Shown here one piece after another: positions 11,619 to 22,949 of a stretch of 64,000 nt of DNA (position 1 is the first letter of the stretch; each line of letters opens with the position of its first letter). A program made the translations under genes and the position numbers. The DNA is taken from NCBI GenBank assembly GCA_949128115.1, contig OX421963.1, forward strand, positions 92,947,602-93,011,601. The letters run 5' to 3'. This DNA comes from Anaspis maculata (Eukaryota; Arthropoda; Insecta; Coleoptera; Scraptiidae). The notes beneath the pieces were generated by a model that saw only the letters and a list, made by a program, of their open reading frames with translations, did not search any database and was not told where the DNA came from.

Positions 11619-12084
11619 TAATAGGTTCATGCGACAGCAAAACCATGTCCACGTACCAAATTTCAAGCCGATCCGATTGACGTTGCCCAGTTGGACGTTA
11701 CAATTTCGAATAACGTTTTTTCAACGAGAGACGAATTTTTCTATATTCTCCTAGCCGTTACCACCGGAGACCGCCGCTCTCTCGGATTTTGACCAGGACG
11801 ACCAGTGTTTGGCGCAGGACTCAACTTGGACGACCTTTCCTGGTGGGGGATTGACTTTTTCTGGAAATTCTTACTGATATCGGAAGTAGATCGCATTGGG
11901 CGTCGTGTTGGCTCATTTTCAAATCCGACTCAAGAAATGATGATGAAATGATGAAGAAAAGAAATGACTGAAAATTTTCAAGTTTCATCGTTTTTCACTC
12001 TATTTACCACGAATGTCAATTTTCTAAGCAAAACGTTCGAAAGCATATAGTTGAGCATTCACCTGGTGATTTATACCATAATTT
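11619..12084. other. No gene seen
   Basis: Unique-looking sequence right of the TIR element, with a GC-richer stretch at about 11750-11870. No splice-bounded exon or protein similarity is apparent. Confidence 0.35.
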
Positions 12085-12195
12085 TTCAATTTTTTTTCCT
12101 GTTTCACCCTGTATAAATCCCTTGCAAGAAATTCAAGCAAAACACCCGGTGAGGTCTGATTGCTGCCCATTCAAGTAATGTATTCCACATGGTCT

Positions 12196-12335
12196 CGACA
12201 CTACGTCCCTATTCATATTTATATCATAAATCTTTTTGTACAGGGTGTTCAAAACTTGACGCCCTAGGTATTTTATCTAGATAATTGATGAAGGAAGAAT
12301 TTGGTTCTCAAATGAACATAACTCTCTATAACAAA
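12196..12335. other. Spacer with one ACAGGGTG end
   Basis: TACAGGGTGTTCAAAACTTG at about 12239 is a terminus of the recurrent class, with no partner found before the minisatellite begins. Confidence 0.35.
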
Positions 12336-13487
12336 ACAAGGCAAGAGGGGGCTCACTGTAGTACTCTGAGAGTCAAGAAAACCATAAGTGAAAGTGTGAT
12401 AATTAATAAGGGGGCTCGATAGGGCTCCGAACATAACATGAAAACACAAGATGCCTATTTATGCACCAAAAGTCAAGAGAAATGTGAGGGGGCTCATCAG
12501 GGCTTCAAAACACGTTGAAGAAACAAGGGGGTCCAATGAAGTTTGCTTGAATTCAGATTGTTGGCTGTGAAAAAAACATAGGGGGGCTAATTGGGGCTCC
12601 AAACTACCCTTTCGGACACAAAGGGGCCGATAGGGCTTCGAATATCACATGGAAGCACAAGGAACTCACTAATGCTCCAAAAGACACAGTAAAAAGTAAG
12701 AGGGCTCAGCGGGGTCTCAACGTCGTGGAGAAACAATGGGTGCCCACGAAGGATCACTGGGGCCTCTAACAGCGCAAAAAGACACAAGGAGGCCCACTGG
12801 AATTCCAAAAGCTACAAAAAAAGGGGGCTCATCAGGGTTCCAAACCCGATAGAAATCCGTAAGTCACGGAAAAATGCTAGGGGGCTCAGCAATGCTTCAA
12901 AATACGTTGATGAAACAAGAAGGACCTTGGAGGGCAACTAGGGCAACAAGGGGGCTCACCGGAATTCTGAAGCCACGGAAGGAATAAAAAGGCTCATCAG
13001 GGCTTCAAACGATACATGAGGAAACAGGGGGACTCAATGGAGCTCCGTAAGCCCCGGAAAAATGCTATGGGGCTCAGCAGGGCTTCGAAAGTAATTCATT
13101 AAAGAAACAAGGGGGCTCTTGGAGGGCCACTTGGGCCTCTAACAACGCAAGAAGGCACAATGGGGCTCACTGATGGAATTCTGAAAGCTACGCAAAGAAT
13201 AAGGGGTCTCATCAGAGCTCCGAACGATACATGAGGACACAAGGGGGCCCGATAGAGCTCCGTAAGGCACGGGGAAATGCTATGGGGCTCAGCAGGGCTT
13301 TGAAAGACGTTGAAGAGACAAGGGGGCCTTTAGACGGCAACTAGGGCAACAAGGAGACTCACTGAAATTCTGAAAGCTACGAGAAAAATTAGGAGGCTCA
13401 TCAGGGCTCCAAACGATACATTAGGGCACAAGGGGGCCCTAATGGAGCTTCATGACTCACGGAGAAATGCTAGGGGATTCAGCATGA

Positions 13488-14094
13488 CGATGGCGAAGAA
13501 CAGCAACCTTCTATGTCACCATTTGCAGAAAATCAACAACCTCCTATGTCAATTTCAGCAGAATTGAAAATAATGGATCAAACGATCGACACTCCGGCCT
13601 TTAATCGACTGACAAAACCTCCGATTCCAATCAAGACTGATTCGTATGTCAAGTGCAAAAAATCAACCTTCTATGTCAGACAAAGAAGGTTTTTGCAGAA
13701 AATACGATGACAAGGCAGAAGATTATAACCTTCTATGTCAAAGATGGAAGGTTGTGGCACAAAATTTCAACGACAAGATGGAAAATAGCCTTCTATGTCA
13801 GACAAAAAAAGCTGCTATGAAGCTTCTATTCTGCAAAAATATCGATATATTGCTGACAAAACCGTCTATGTCACGTTTTATGCCAAATCTAGTGAATAAT
13901 ATCAAATTTCATATCCCATTTTGTCACTTTAATTTATAGTGAATATCAATTATATCAACCTTAAATGGAAGAAAATATAGTACATCACGTTCAAAGTACA
14001 ATTTTGTTCCTCCTGAAAAGTATCCTTTTTTGACATAGGAGCTTGCTGAATTTCTGCAAACGGTGACATAGAAGGTGTCTGTTCTTCGCCATCG
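13488..14094. mobile_element. 607 bp TIR element, 4 bp duplication
   Basis: Terminal inverted repeats of about 67 bases start CGATGGCGAAGAACAG on both sides. They are flanked by ATGA (13484-13487 and 14095-14098), a 4-base target duplication. The TIR and the interior repeat the motif ACCTTCTATGTCA about eight times, with CATTTGCAGAAA between copies. No transposase frame is present. It interrupts the minisatellite, so it is younger than that array. Superfamily unknown. Confidence 0.8.
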
Positions 14095-14249
14095 ATGATT
14101 TCAAATGATATAGACGACACAATGGAGCCCGACGGGGTTTTGTTTAACAAAAGAAGGCAAAAGGGGCTTACCTCTGGGCTTACTCATACCCTGAAAGCCA
14201 TGAAAACACATGACGGGGGTAATTAAAACTATACTTTTGCAGACACAGA

Positions 14250-14266
14250 GGGGGGGGGGGGGGGGG
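14250..14266 (+). repeat. Run of 17 G
   Basis: An uninterrupted guanine tract inside the minisatellite. It is able to form a G-quadruplex and prone to length error in sequencing. Confidence 0.85.
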
Positions 14267-15470
14267 CAACAAGGGTCGGAATATTATATGAAAGCACAAG
14301 AGACTCACTGATGCTCCGACCAATAGGGCTCCGAATGACATGACGGCACAAGGGTGCTTAGTGCTCCGAAAGTAACGGAAAATACAAGGGGACTCAGCAG
14401 GTCTTCAAATTACGTTGAAGACACAAGAAGGGGGCCCAATGAAGCTCTGGATAACAGAAGATGATGAAAGAGGGCTCAATGGAATTCCGAAAGCTATGAA
14501 ACACATAACGGCACTTGAGGACGCAAAGGGGCTCGATAGGAGGCTGGATATCACATGAAGGCATACGGGGTTCACTAATGCTCCGAAATCCTCGGAAAAA
14601 TAAAAGGGGCGCCCAACAGAGTTTCAATTGATGTTAAAGACACAAGGGGGCCTACTGGAGATCTGTATAATAAAATAGGCTTATTAGTACGATTTCCTAT
14701 GGTAGCTTATCAGCTCTGGGGCTTATTAGAGTTTTGATTACATTTTAAGGAACAAAGGGGCCCGGTAGGATTTCACATATGACATAATGGCACAACGCTG
14801 CTTGTTGCTCCGGAAGTCACAGGAAACACAAGGGGTCATAGCAGGCTTCAAATCACACTGGGGTCCAGTGGGGCTCTTGATAACACAAGTTTGCAAAATG
14901 GCGGTTTCCGGAATTCTGAAAGCTTACTACAAGGAGCTTACTAGTGCTTCGAAAGTCACAAAAAAATGTAAGGGGACTCAGCAGAGCTCAGAAAAAATAT
15001 AACGAAACTCCAGAATAGGGCTCCGACTATGACATGGAAACACAAAGGTGCTTACTGCTACAAAAGTAACGGAGAAATGCAAGGGGCTCGTCAAAGGCTT
15101 AAAACTGCACTGAAGACATGAGGAGGCCGAATGGAAGTCTGGATAGCACAAGAACGCAACAGGAGGGCTTTCTGGGATTCTGGTAGTCATGAAAAAACCT
15201 GAAGGGCTAATCAGGCTTCCAAACAACAGTTGCGGACACAAGGGGCTCGATAGGGTTCCGAATTAGAGTTCCGGAAGCTCGGTGTACTACTAGAAGTGCG
15301 CGGAGTAATGCAAGGGGACTCACTAGAGGTTTAAAGACATTGAAAAAACAGGGGTGTCCAAAAGGGCTCTAAATAATACAGTAACGTATAAGGGGCTCAT
15401 TAGAACTCTAAAAGCAAGAGAAAACACAAAACGGGTTAGTGAAACCAAGGCAAAGGGCGAAAGAAATTTG

Positions 15471-15604
15471 CGACGGATTGTCCGTGCGACGAACTGTCCG
15501 CGACAATTTGTCCGCGACGAATTGTCCATGCGACGAATTGTCCGCGCGACGAATTGTCCACGACAAATTGTCCGCGACGTATTGTCCACGCGACGAATTG
15601 TTCG
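15471..15604 (+). repeat. 9-copy CGACGAATTGTCCG minisatellite
   Basis: Nine tandem copies of a 13-16 base unit with consensus CGACGAATTGTCCRYG. Copies differ mainly in the last two bases. It lies at the 3' end of the larger minisatellite. Open frames on both strands across it are artefacts of the repeat. Confidence 0.9.
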
Positions 15605-15688
15605 GTCACGCTATTTCACGCTATCCAACCCTATCTCATGTCAAAGTATGTTATTTCACTCCATCAGCACAAGCGATTCTCTATCTAT

Positions 15689-15840
15689 AGTATATTATTG
15701 TACGAGTTTCATAAGACATGGTATTGTCACACGACTGGTTTTGGGGCACGACCAGCTTGCGAGGAGCTCCTCGCAAGCTCGTCGTGCCCCAAAACCAGTC
15801 GTGTGACAATACGTCTTATTAAACGAGTATAATATACTGT
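15689..15840. mobile_element. 150 bp hairpin (snap-back MITE)
   Basis: The centre lies at 15766/15767, inside GAGGAGCTCCTC. Arms are near-perfect for over 45 bases (TTGTCACACGACTGGTTTTG). After a three-base offset they continue out to AGTATATTA / TAATATACT. There is no loop to speak of. Such a structure is normally lost in cloning and is consistent with a palindromic MITE. Confidence 0.8.
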
Positions 15841-16048
15841 TTTATCTAAATATATTGTTGATATTTGTCCGGAAATTGGAAATTCTGGCGGCAAAAATTG
15901 AAATGTTTGACAGGTGACACTTCAGAACTAACGTTCGCCTACCTTCTATAGACAATAAATTGTTCCCATTGGTAGAAAGTTCCTTTTTTTTAAATAAAGT
16001 GCTCAAAAAATATGTTGTTGCGAGGGAAAAATTGGTACCCATTGAATC
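15841..16048. other. No gene seen
   Basis: Short AT-rich interval between a hairpin and a MITE. Confidence 0.35.
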
Positions 16049-16342
16049 TGATGTTTCAGCTTGCGCCCAGTTTTGAAATTTTTGGAATCGGAAGTCTTCC
16101 CTTGAATGATGGGTCCGTTAAGGTGGCGGTCCAGTGTGGCATTTTCGAAATTTGAACACGGCATCGTGAAGTGCTCGTAAAATGCAGTCGAACGCTGTGG
16201 TTTTTCCAAAAAACGCTCTGTCCAAAACGCCACAAAAAGAAATTGAATTTGGGCCGCCAGCTTAACGGCAGCGGTGACACTATGGAAGGGAAGACTTCCG
16301 ATTCCAAAAATCTTAAAACTGCGGGCGCAAGCTGAAACGTCA
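16049..16342. mobile_element. 294 bp MITE
   Basis: Ends TGATGTTTCAGCTTGCGCCC and, inverted, TGACGTTTCAGCTTGCGCCC. The terminal inverted repeats run about 55 bases through GGAATCGGAAGTCTTCCCTT. Open frames through it on both strands are mirror artefacts. Confidence 0.75.
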
Positions 16343-16410
16343 TGCTTCATGATCCTCTCATTGGAATTCGGAAAAAAAATACAGCAACAAATTGATCATG
16401 ATACAGTTCT

Positions 16411-16548
16411 GGGGTGCGATTCTCGAGTTTCACGAATGATTTTTCGTATACGAATCTCCTTGGCTTCGTGTCCTATCGAACTGATGGGCTTTCGGAAAGG
16501 AGAATTCGTATACGAAAACTTTTCGTACAGGCTCGAGAATCGCACCCC
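16411..16548. mobile_element. 138 bp MITE, GGGGTGCGATTCTCGAG ends
   Basis: Perfect 17-base terminal inverted repeats (GGGGTGCGATTCTCGAG). A second inner pair contains CGTATACGAA. No clear target duplication can be read from the flanks. Confidence 0.8.
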
Positions 16549-17585
16549 TGCACTGTTTTACATATCACCTTGTGAATATTTTATAAATGCAGCCTCCTGG
16601 CCTTCACCTTTCAAGATGGACGATGGAAAGATTGAGCTAACCAACTGTCAAAACAGATTCGAAATGGTTCGTTGTGTCGTTCAAAAGTTACTGCGGTCCA
16701 AAGTCGTACCAGTTTTTCCCCAGCATCGTACAGTATTTTTTATTTTGGTTTCGAATGCTGCATTTATCGGCCTTCTTGTTGTAATATTGCTGCTGCAACG
16801 TCACGATTAGCCACAGCATTGGCCATAACTTCGTAATAACACCGATTTTTTTCATATACATATTATGGTTTATGAACAATAATTGTTTATAATTTGAATG
16901 TTGATTGTTGTATATGACGCTTTCAATAGTTGCTATTTCACCAAATGTCATCAAAAAAATTACTGTGCCATTTAAGCCCAAGTTACTTTCTTGATTCGCG
17001 ATGTACCTCCAAAGACGAGTCCAAAAACTTTGATTTTGAACGCCTATGCTTTAACGTATTGATGTAAATATTTTTGGGCTCTTACTGCGTTCAAAAGCTG
17101 AATCCAATCCATTGACGCATTTTTAGACAAAAACCCAGACAAGAACAAAGAAGTGTTTTTCATCCAAAAACCAAGAATTTTTATTTAAAGGTATAATAAC
17201 ACCTAAAACAATAACAAACCGGCATTTTGCCAAAAAAATAAAACCGGTGTCAATGGCGCAAGGTGCGAAAAGTTTTCAGTTTTATCTAAAACTGGGTTTT
17301 TCACGTTGCAACTCCTCATCATCGGAGCGAGGGCATCGAACCTGACTTCGGTATTGACCTTAAACTAGTTATTTATTCACGATCAAGATTTTGGAGGTGA
17401 TATAAATGCATCCAAATAGATAATGTGTATCCATGAATCTTCTTAATTGATACGACTTGATATCGAAACACGCGCCCCTATAATAGAAAATAAAACCGAC
17501 CTGCCAATCACAATCAAAAAGAACAAATTTCCATAGCGTGCTCAACAATCATTTTCAATGATAAAAATATGAATAAAAGGCGTGT
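16549..17585. other. No gene seen
   Basis: About 1 kb of AT-rich DNA. An open frame covering 16274-16810 runs through two MITEs and is not credible as a gene. No exon-like GC island with splice sites was found. Confidence 0.4.
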
Positions 17586-17857
17586 CCATAAAACGTTCAT
17601 AAATATTCCTGGCTGCAGTTTCAGGAGCCTCTAGTCTTCCGTAATATAACAAAAGCTTGTAAATATTCTCTTGTGAAGGAGCAAATATTTTGACAGAAAT
17701 TATTGGTCTCAAGAATTTTTACTCCTACTTTTACTCTTGAATATTTATACTCCTTCACAACAGAAGATTTGCTATAAACTTTTATTATTTTCTTCTGACG
17801 ACGGGAAGCTAGACACTCCTGAAACTGCACTCAGGCATTTCCATGAACGTTTTGTGG
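17586..17857. mobile_element. 272 bp palindromic MITE
   Basis: Ends CCATAAAACGTTCAT / ATGAACGTTTTGTGG. Inner inverted blocks are TGCAGTTTCAGGAG and TTGTGAAGGAG. No coding content. Confidence 0.7.
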
Positions 17858-18872
17858 GAAAACCGCCTTCCATTTATATTTTTACAATTTTACACCCCAC
17901 TGGCGGATAAATTGCAAAAGATTATTGAATATAAAAAAATACATCAACTAACCGGCGATTAATCAAAACTAATCGACACGAGTTGTATAATTTTATCTGG
18001 CGTAAACGCATATTAATTGAAGATCAAGGCTTTGTGCATGCCGGCCATCAACAGGTGGTCTTTTGCTTATGCTAGTGCAAGACTCGCTGCAAACAAATAT
18101 AGTCCTGGGGAATTCCGGCCTCAATAATTTCCCTCAACCAGATCTTTGGCTCCATTTCGCAATGCCTTGATGTGAGAACAAAAAATCGATAAAAGCTAGA
18201 CTTTGCGGCATCGCTAGAAGGGCACCACTCGAGTGCTTCCTGCCTCCCTTAATTTTTTTTTTCCAAAACTCACCCTCAAAATAACAATTGTCCTTTACGT
18301 ATGCGCACTTTGGAAGCCCAGCACCGACTGATGGTATAGCCCGGTGGCTCATGGTCTTGCAGACCAGTATATTATCTACACTTCGGTAGATTTCCATCGC
18401 TGCATTTGCTTTTGCTCGTTATTGGCGCTTTCCCCTTCAATTGATTTATTAATTTTTAATTTTTGTTTGCGCACACTTTTTGTCGATTCGTTTCATCACA
18501 TCGTTCGAGATCGATCCCGCATAAATACGGTACTGATTATACGTACGGTGTGACGTGGAACAGGTGTCTTGAGACGAAAGTGAAATTTTCTAGGAAAAAA
18601 AGTGACGTCAGAGATTATTACCTGGACGTATCAGAATTCATGATAATTATTAATTATCTGCATATTTGCTGTTGATTTTTATTAGTTTTGATATGCAAAA
18701 TAATCTGCGGTATGGCGCACCAAGAGACCTACTTCAAGAATGCAAGATCTCTGATTGTCATGTCACATAAATCGTGACAACTCTGACGTCAATAGTTACG
18801 AGTACCTTACATTTTGGGAACTTGCTATAATTTTTTTTTATTCACTAATGCTTGAGAAAAGTGCTTGAAATA
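17858..18872. other. No gene seen
   Basis: Mixed unique-looking sequence. Short frames at 18134-18397 and 18344-18675 have no recognisable product. I see no conserved motif. Confidence 0.4.
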
Positions 18873-19008
18873 CCGTGTGATCCAAACCATTCCGAATTGG
18901 AGTAGGCTGTGACCTGGTCAAATTCCAGGACCATTGGTCAAATTCCATTGAGCTGATTTTCGCCAGGGCACCAGCCTACCCCAATACGGAATGGTTTGGA
19001 TCACACTG
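18873..19008. mobile_element. 136 bp Tc1/mariner-type MITE
   Basis: Ends CCGTGTGATCCAAACC and, inverted, CAGTGTGATCCAAACC, each flanked outside by TA (18871-18872 and 19009-19010). The inverted repeat is about 35 bases. A CAGTG start and TA duplication are typical of Tc1/mariner elements. Confidence 0.8.
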
Positions 19009-19099
19009 TAGAACATTCAGGAATGGAAGTTGGATTGGTGAAATAAGGCGTTGCGGAATCAATTCCATCGGGCTCATGCCTCATAGCAATTCATCATGT

Positions 19100-20246
19100 T
19101 AGGTCTCTTTCGAGAGTTACAGGGAGGAACTATGAATTCATCATCGAAACATTTTCAAAATCCAAAAAAATCAAATTTCTAGAAAATTATTATCAAATTT
19201 ACAAAATGTTCTTATAACTAAAACAAAGTACCTCCCTGTAGCTTTTGAAATAGGCAGAGATTTAGAATTCAGCTTTTGAAAGCTACAGAGAGGTAATATA
19301 AATGAATTATTGAAACATTCTCAAAATACCAAAATAATCAAATTTCCAAAAGTTTAGAAAAAAATTTCTTATGGTCAACTTATAGTACCTCCATGCAGCT
19401 TTCGAAAGAGAGAAACTCAGCATCCAGCCTTGGAAAGCTACAGGGACTACAGGTACCATAAATTCATCATCGAAACTTTTTCAAAATCCAAAAAACAATA
19501 AATTTATTTCAAAAAAATTAATTTTGAGTTCAGAAAATGTTCTTATGATCAATTCATAGCACCTCCCTGTATCTGTCAAAAGAGACAAAAATTCAGCATT
19601 CAGATTTCGAAAGCTACAGGGAGGTACTATGAATTTATCATTGGGACATCTTCGAAAACCAAAAAAAAAAAATTATAAAAAAATTTCTTTGAGTTTACAA
19701 AATGTTCTAATGATCGACTCATAGTACCTTTCTGTAGCTTTCAAGAGAGACAGAAATTCAGCATCCGCTGTCAAGAGCTACAGGGAGTTACAATGAATTT
19801 ATCATTGAAACATCTTCAAAATCAAAAAAAAATCTTTAAAAAAATTCATTGAGCTTAGAGATTGTTCTTATGATCAACTCATAATACCTTCCTGTAGCTT
19901 TCGAAAAAGCTAGAAATTCAGCATTTAGACCTATTTCAAAAGCTACAGGGAAATACTATAATATCATCATCGAAACATTTTCAAGATCCAAAAAAAAAAA
20001 AAAACAAATTTCCAAAAAAGTATCTTTGAATTTATAGAGCATTTAGAGAATGTTCTTATGATCAATTCATAGTACCTCCCTGTAACCTTCGAAAGAGACA
20101 GAAATTCAGCATTCAGACATCTTTCGAAAGCTACAGGTCGGTACCATGAAGTTATCAGTAAAATACATTCAAAATCAAAAAAGAAATCAATTTTCTAAAA
20201 AATTACCTTTGAATTCAGAAAATGTTCTTATGATCAATTCATAGTA
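19100..20246. repeat. Self-palindromic tandem repeat, block 1
   Basis: About six units of 155-195 bases. Each contains a hairpin, GTACCTCCCTGTAGCTTTCG ... CGAAAGCTACAGGGAGGTAC. The AT-rich linker carries TTCATCATCGAAACATTTTC and GAAAATGTTCTTATGATC. Copies are 70-90% alike by eye. Confidence 0.85.
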
Positions 20247-20976
20247 CAGTGGAAGTCATTTATAACGACGTCGCTTATAAAGACAAGTTGCTTATAACGA
20301 CCAAGTCCCAGAGAATTGGTTGGATTTCCATATGCGACAACGCTTCCAAAGCCCGTGTATAACGTCGTTACGTTACGTTACCGTTACCGTTACGTCGGTT
20401 ATAGCGACGAAGTCGTCTTAACGTCCTGCTGACCCCTAGATCGGGTCGGATATGGCGGCGTGCGGACGAGAATCAAGTCACGCTGGCGTGTGTCGAATGT
20501 TTCGATTGGTCCAACTTAGTAACCTTGTCAGCATGTTCTCAACAATCTACTGAACAATAAGAAATTACGGATTTCTTCAAAAAATAATTTTGATGTATGT
20601 ATGGATGTGTTATGCTGAGTGCCTACGTTTATCAGTTTTATTTACCTGTTTATTGAAAATTAAAATTATTGTTTCTCACCTTATCGGCTCGCAGTGGCCC
20701 TAGGGAGTTGTTGAGCAAAGTTTTTGCCGTTATAAACTAATACAATCATCTGTAAAAATTGCAAATTGGACATTATAAACAGCCAGACTTTTTTCGGGAA
20801 TCGAACCCGGAGCTCTCGCGGCCGCAGGAAGCCACGCAACCACCTGCGCAACGGAACCGTTTACTTGTTTATGTGTTTATTGCTTGCTATTTCGTAACTT
20901 TGTGAGTATATCTCTGAATACCTACAATAAAATGTATAGACAAACTTATGTACTTCACTCCTGTGCCTTTACACTG
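20247..20976. mobile_element. 730 bp pogo-like insertion in the repeat
   Basis: It begins CAGTGGAAGTCATTTATAAC right after a TA in the repeat and ends CACTG before TA. The start, with repeated TTATAACGAC units, resembles pogo/Tigger-type termini. Inside are a (GTTAC)n run and a tRNA-like segment. It has no transposase. Array sequence resumes directly after it. Confidence 0.6.
20786..20858 (-). repeat. tRNA-like segment (73 bases)
   Basis: Minus strand. TGCGCAGGTGGTTGCGTGG fits an A box and CGGGTTCGATTCCCG fits a T-arm with B box. Total length is tRNA-like. The acceptor ends (GGTTCCG against AAAAGTC) do not pair well, and the anticodon arm is poor. Hence a tRNA pseudogene or SINE head. Confidence 0.5.
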
Positions 20977-22947
20977 TAGCTTTCGAAAGAGACCCAATGT
21001 TCAGCTATTGTGCAGCCCGGAGCTACAGAGAGGTACTATAGATTCATCACTTTAACATTTTCAAATTAAAAAAAAAAACATTGAACTTTAATAATATTTT
21101 TATGATCAATTCATAGTACCTCCCTGTAGTTTTCGAAAGAGACAAAAGCTCAGCATTCAGATCCCTTCCGAAAGCTCAGAGGTACAATAAATTCATCATC
21201 ATAACATTCTCAAAATCCAAAAAAAGCAGATTTCTAGAAAATTATCTTTGAATTTAGAAAATGTCGAAGAAAATGTTATTGTGTTCAACTCACAGTACCT
21301 TCCCGAGAGAGATAGAAATCCAGCATTTAAGCCAATTTCGAAAACTACAGGGAAGTACTAGTAATTCATCATCGAAACATTTCCAAAATCCAAAAGAAAT
21401 CAAATTTCTCAAATATTTCAGATTTCAGAATTTTCTTTAAATTCGGGAAATGTTCTTATGATCAATTCATAGTACCTCCCTGTAGCTTTTGAGAGAGACC
21501 TGAATTTCAGCCTTTTTTGCAGCCTGGAGCTACAGAGAGGCACCATAAATTCATCACTTGAACATTTTCAAATCCAAAAATTAAAAATAAAAAAAAACTT
21601 TGAATTTGAATAATATTCCTTTAATCAATTCATAGTACCTCCCTGTAGTTTTTGAAAAAGACAAAAACTCAGCATTCAGTCTTTTTTTAAACCTACACGG
21701 AGGTACAATGAATGCATCATCGAAACTTTTGGAAAGTTATCCTTGAATTAAGAGAATGTTCTCATAATCAATTCATGGTAACTTCCTCTGTTGCTCTCGA
21801 AAGAGACCAGAATTTCAGCTATTTTGCAGCCTGAAGCTACAGAGAGGTACTTACTATCATAAATTCATCACTAAAACATTTTCAAAATAAAAAAAGATCA
21901 AATTTCTGAAAAAATATCTTTGAATTTGAATAATATTTTCATGATGAATTCATGTACCTCCCTGTAATTTTCGAGAGAGACAGAAATTCGGCATTCAGAT
22001 CTCTTCAGAAAGCTACACGGAGGTACAATAAATTCATCATCAGAAAACATTTCAAAAATTAGAAAAAAAAATCAAATTTCTGTAATGATCTTCAATTTTA
22101 GAAAATGCATTTATGATGAACACCTAGTACTCTCCTGTAGCTTTAGAAAAAGATAGAAATTCAGCATGAAGGTCTATTTCAAAAGCTACAGGGAGGTACT
22201 ATAAATTTATCATCAAAACATTTTCAAATTCCAAAAAAATCAAATTTCCAATGAGTTATCCTTAAATTTGCAGACTATTCTCATGATTAATTCATGGTAC
22301 CTCCCTGTAGCTTTCGGAAGAGACCTGAATTTCAGCTATTCTGCAGCCTGGAGCTACAGAGAGGTACTATAAATCTATGACTTGAACATTTTCAAATAAA
22401 AAAAAAAACTTTGAATTCGATTAATATTTTTATGATCAATTCATAGTACCTTCCTGTAGTTTTTGAAAAATACAGAACTCAGCATTTAGATCTTTTTTGA
22501 GACCTACACGGAGGAGGAGGTACAATAAATGCATCATCGAAACTTTTTAAAAGTTATCCTTGAATTTAGAGAATATTCTCATAATCAATTCATGGTGACT
22601 TCCTGTTGCTGTTGCTCTCGAAAGAGACCTGAATTTCAGCTATTCTGCAGCCTGGAGCTACAGAGGGGTACTATAAATCATCACTAAAACATTTTCAAAA
22701 TCGAGAAAAATCACATTTAAAAAAAATATATCTTTGCATTTAAATAATATTTTTATGATCAATTCATAGTACCTCCCTGTAGTTTTTGAAAGAGACAAAA
22801 ACCAAGCATTCAGATCTCTTCCGAAGGCCACACGGAGGTACAATAAATTCATCATCATAACATCTTCAAAATCCTGAAAAATCTGATTTCTAAAAAATTA
22901 TCTTTGAATTTAGAAAATGTTCTTGTGTTCAACTCATAGTACTTCCT
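20977..22947. repeat. Self-palindromic tandem repeat, block 2
   Basis: About eleven further units. CTCCCTGTAG marks lie near 21117, 21296, 21474, 21638, 21780, 21956, 22132, 22300, 22449, 22601 and 22772, so spacing is 140-180 bases. Two subtypes alternate in places: one with GGAGCTACAGAGAGGTAC, one with CTACACGGAGGTACAATAA. This suggests a dimeric higher-order unit. Confidence 0.85.
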
Positions 22948-22949
22948 TA

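Larger units (their letters stand above)
7366..12195. mobile_element. 4.8 kb composite bounded by 110 bp inverted repeats
   Basis: Bases 7366-7480 and 12085-12195 are inverted copies. Shared blocks are TGTGGAATACATT, CACCTCACCGG, TTTTGCTTGAATTT and GGTGAAACAG. Between them lie a complete 2.45 kb foldback and a complete 1.28 kb TIR element. The outer pair may be the ends of one old element that was a target for the others, or two separate insertions. I cannot decide which. Confidence 0.5.
12336..15450. repeat. 3 kb minisatellite with higher-order units
   Basis: Built of degenerate ~40 base monomers with GGGGCTC starts and ACACAAGGGGG ends. Between 12826 and 13490 five monomer types recur in fixed order. 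The landmarks are: CTCATCAGGGCTTC; AGCTCCGTAAGTCACGGAAAAATGC; CTCAGCAGGGCTTC plus ACGTTGAAGA; GAGGGCAACTAGGGCAAC; and GGAATTCTGAAAGCTACG. CTCATCAG marks lie at about 12830, 12993, 13208 and 13398, so the higher-order unit is 165-215 bases. It is interrupted at 13488-14094 by a TIR element. Chance open frames run through it; none is a gene. Confidence 0.8.

Noticed and set aside
16274..16810. A 178-codon plus-strand frame
   Set aside because: It runs from one MITE through a second MITE. No protein similarity and no splice or codon-use support.
18320..18520. Another tRNA-like segment (GGTGGCTCATGG ... CGTTCGAGATCG)
   Set aside because: The two boxes are about 140 bases apart and neither fits the consensus well.
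20786..20858. A tRNA gene
   Set aside because: The T-arm and A box are good, but the acceptor stem does not pair and the anticodon arm is not regular. Reported as a tRNA-like repeat instead.
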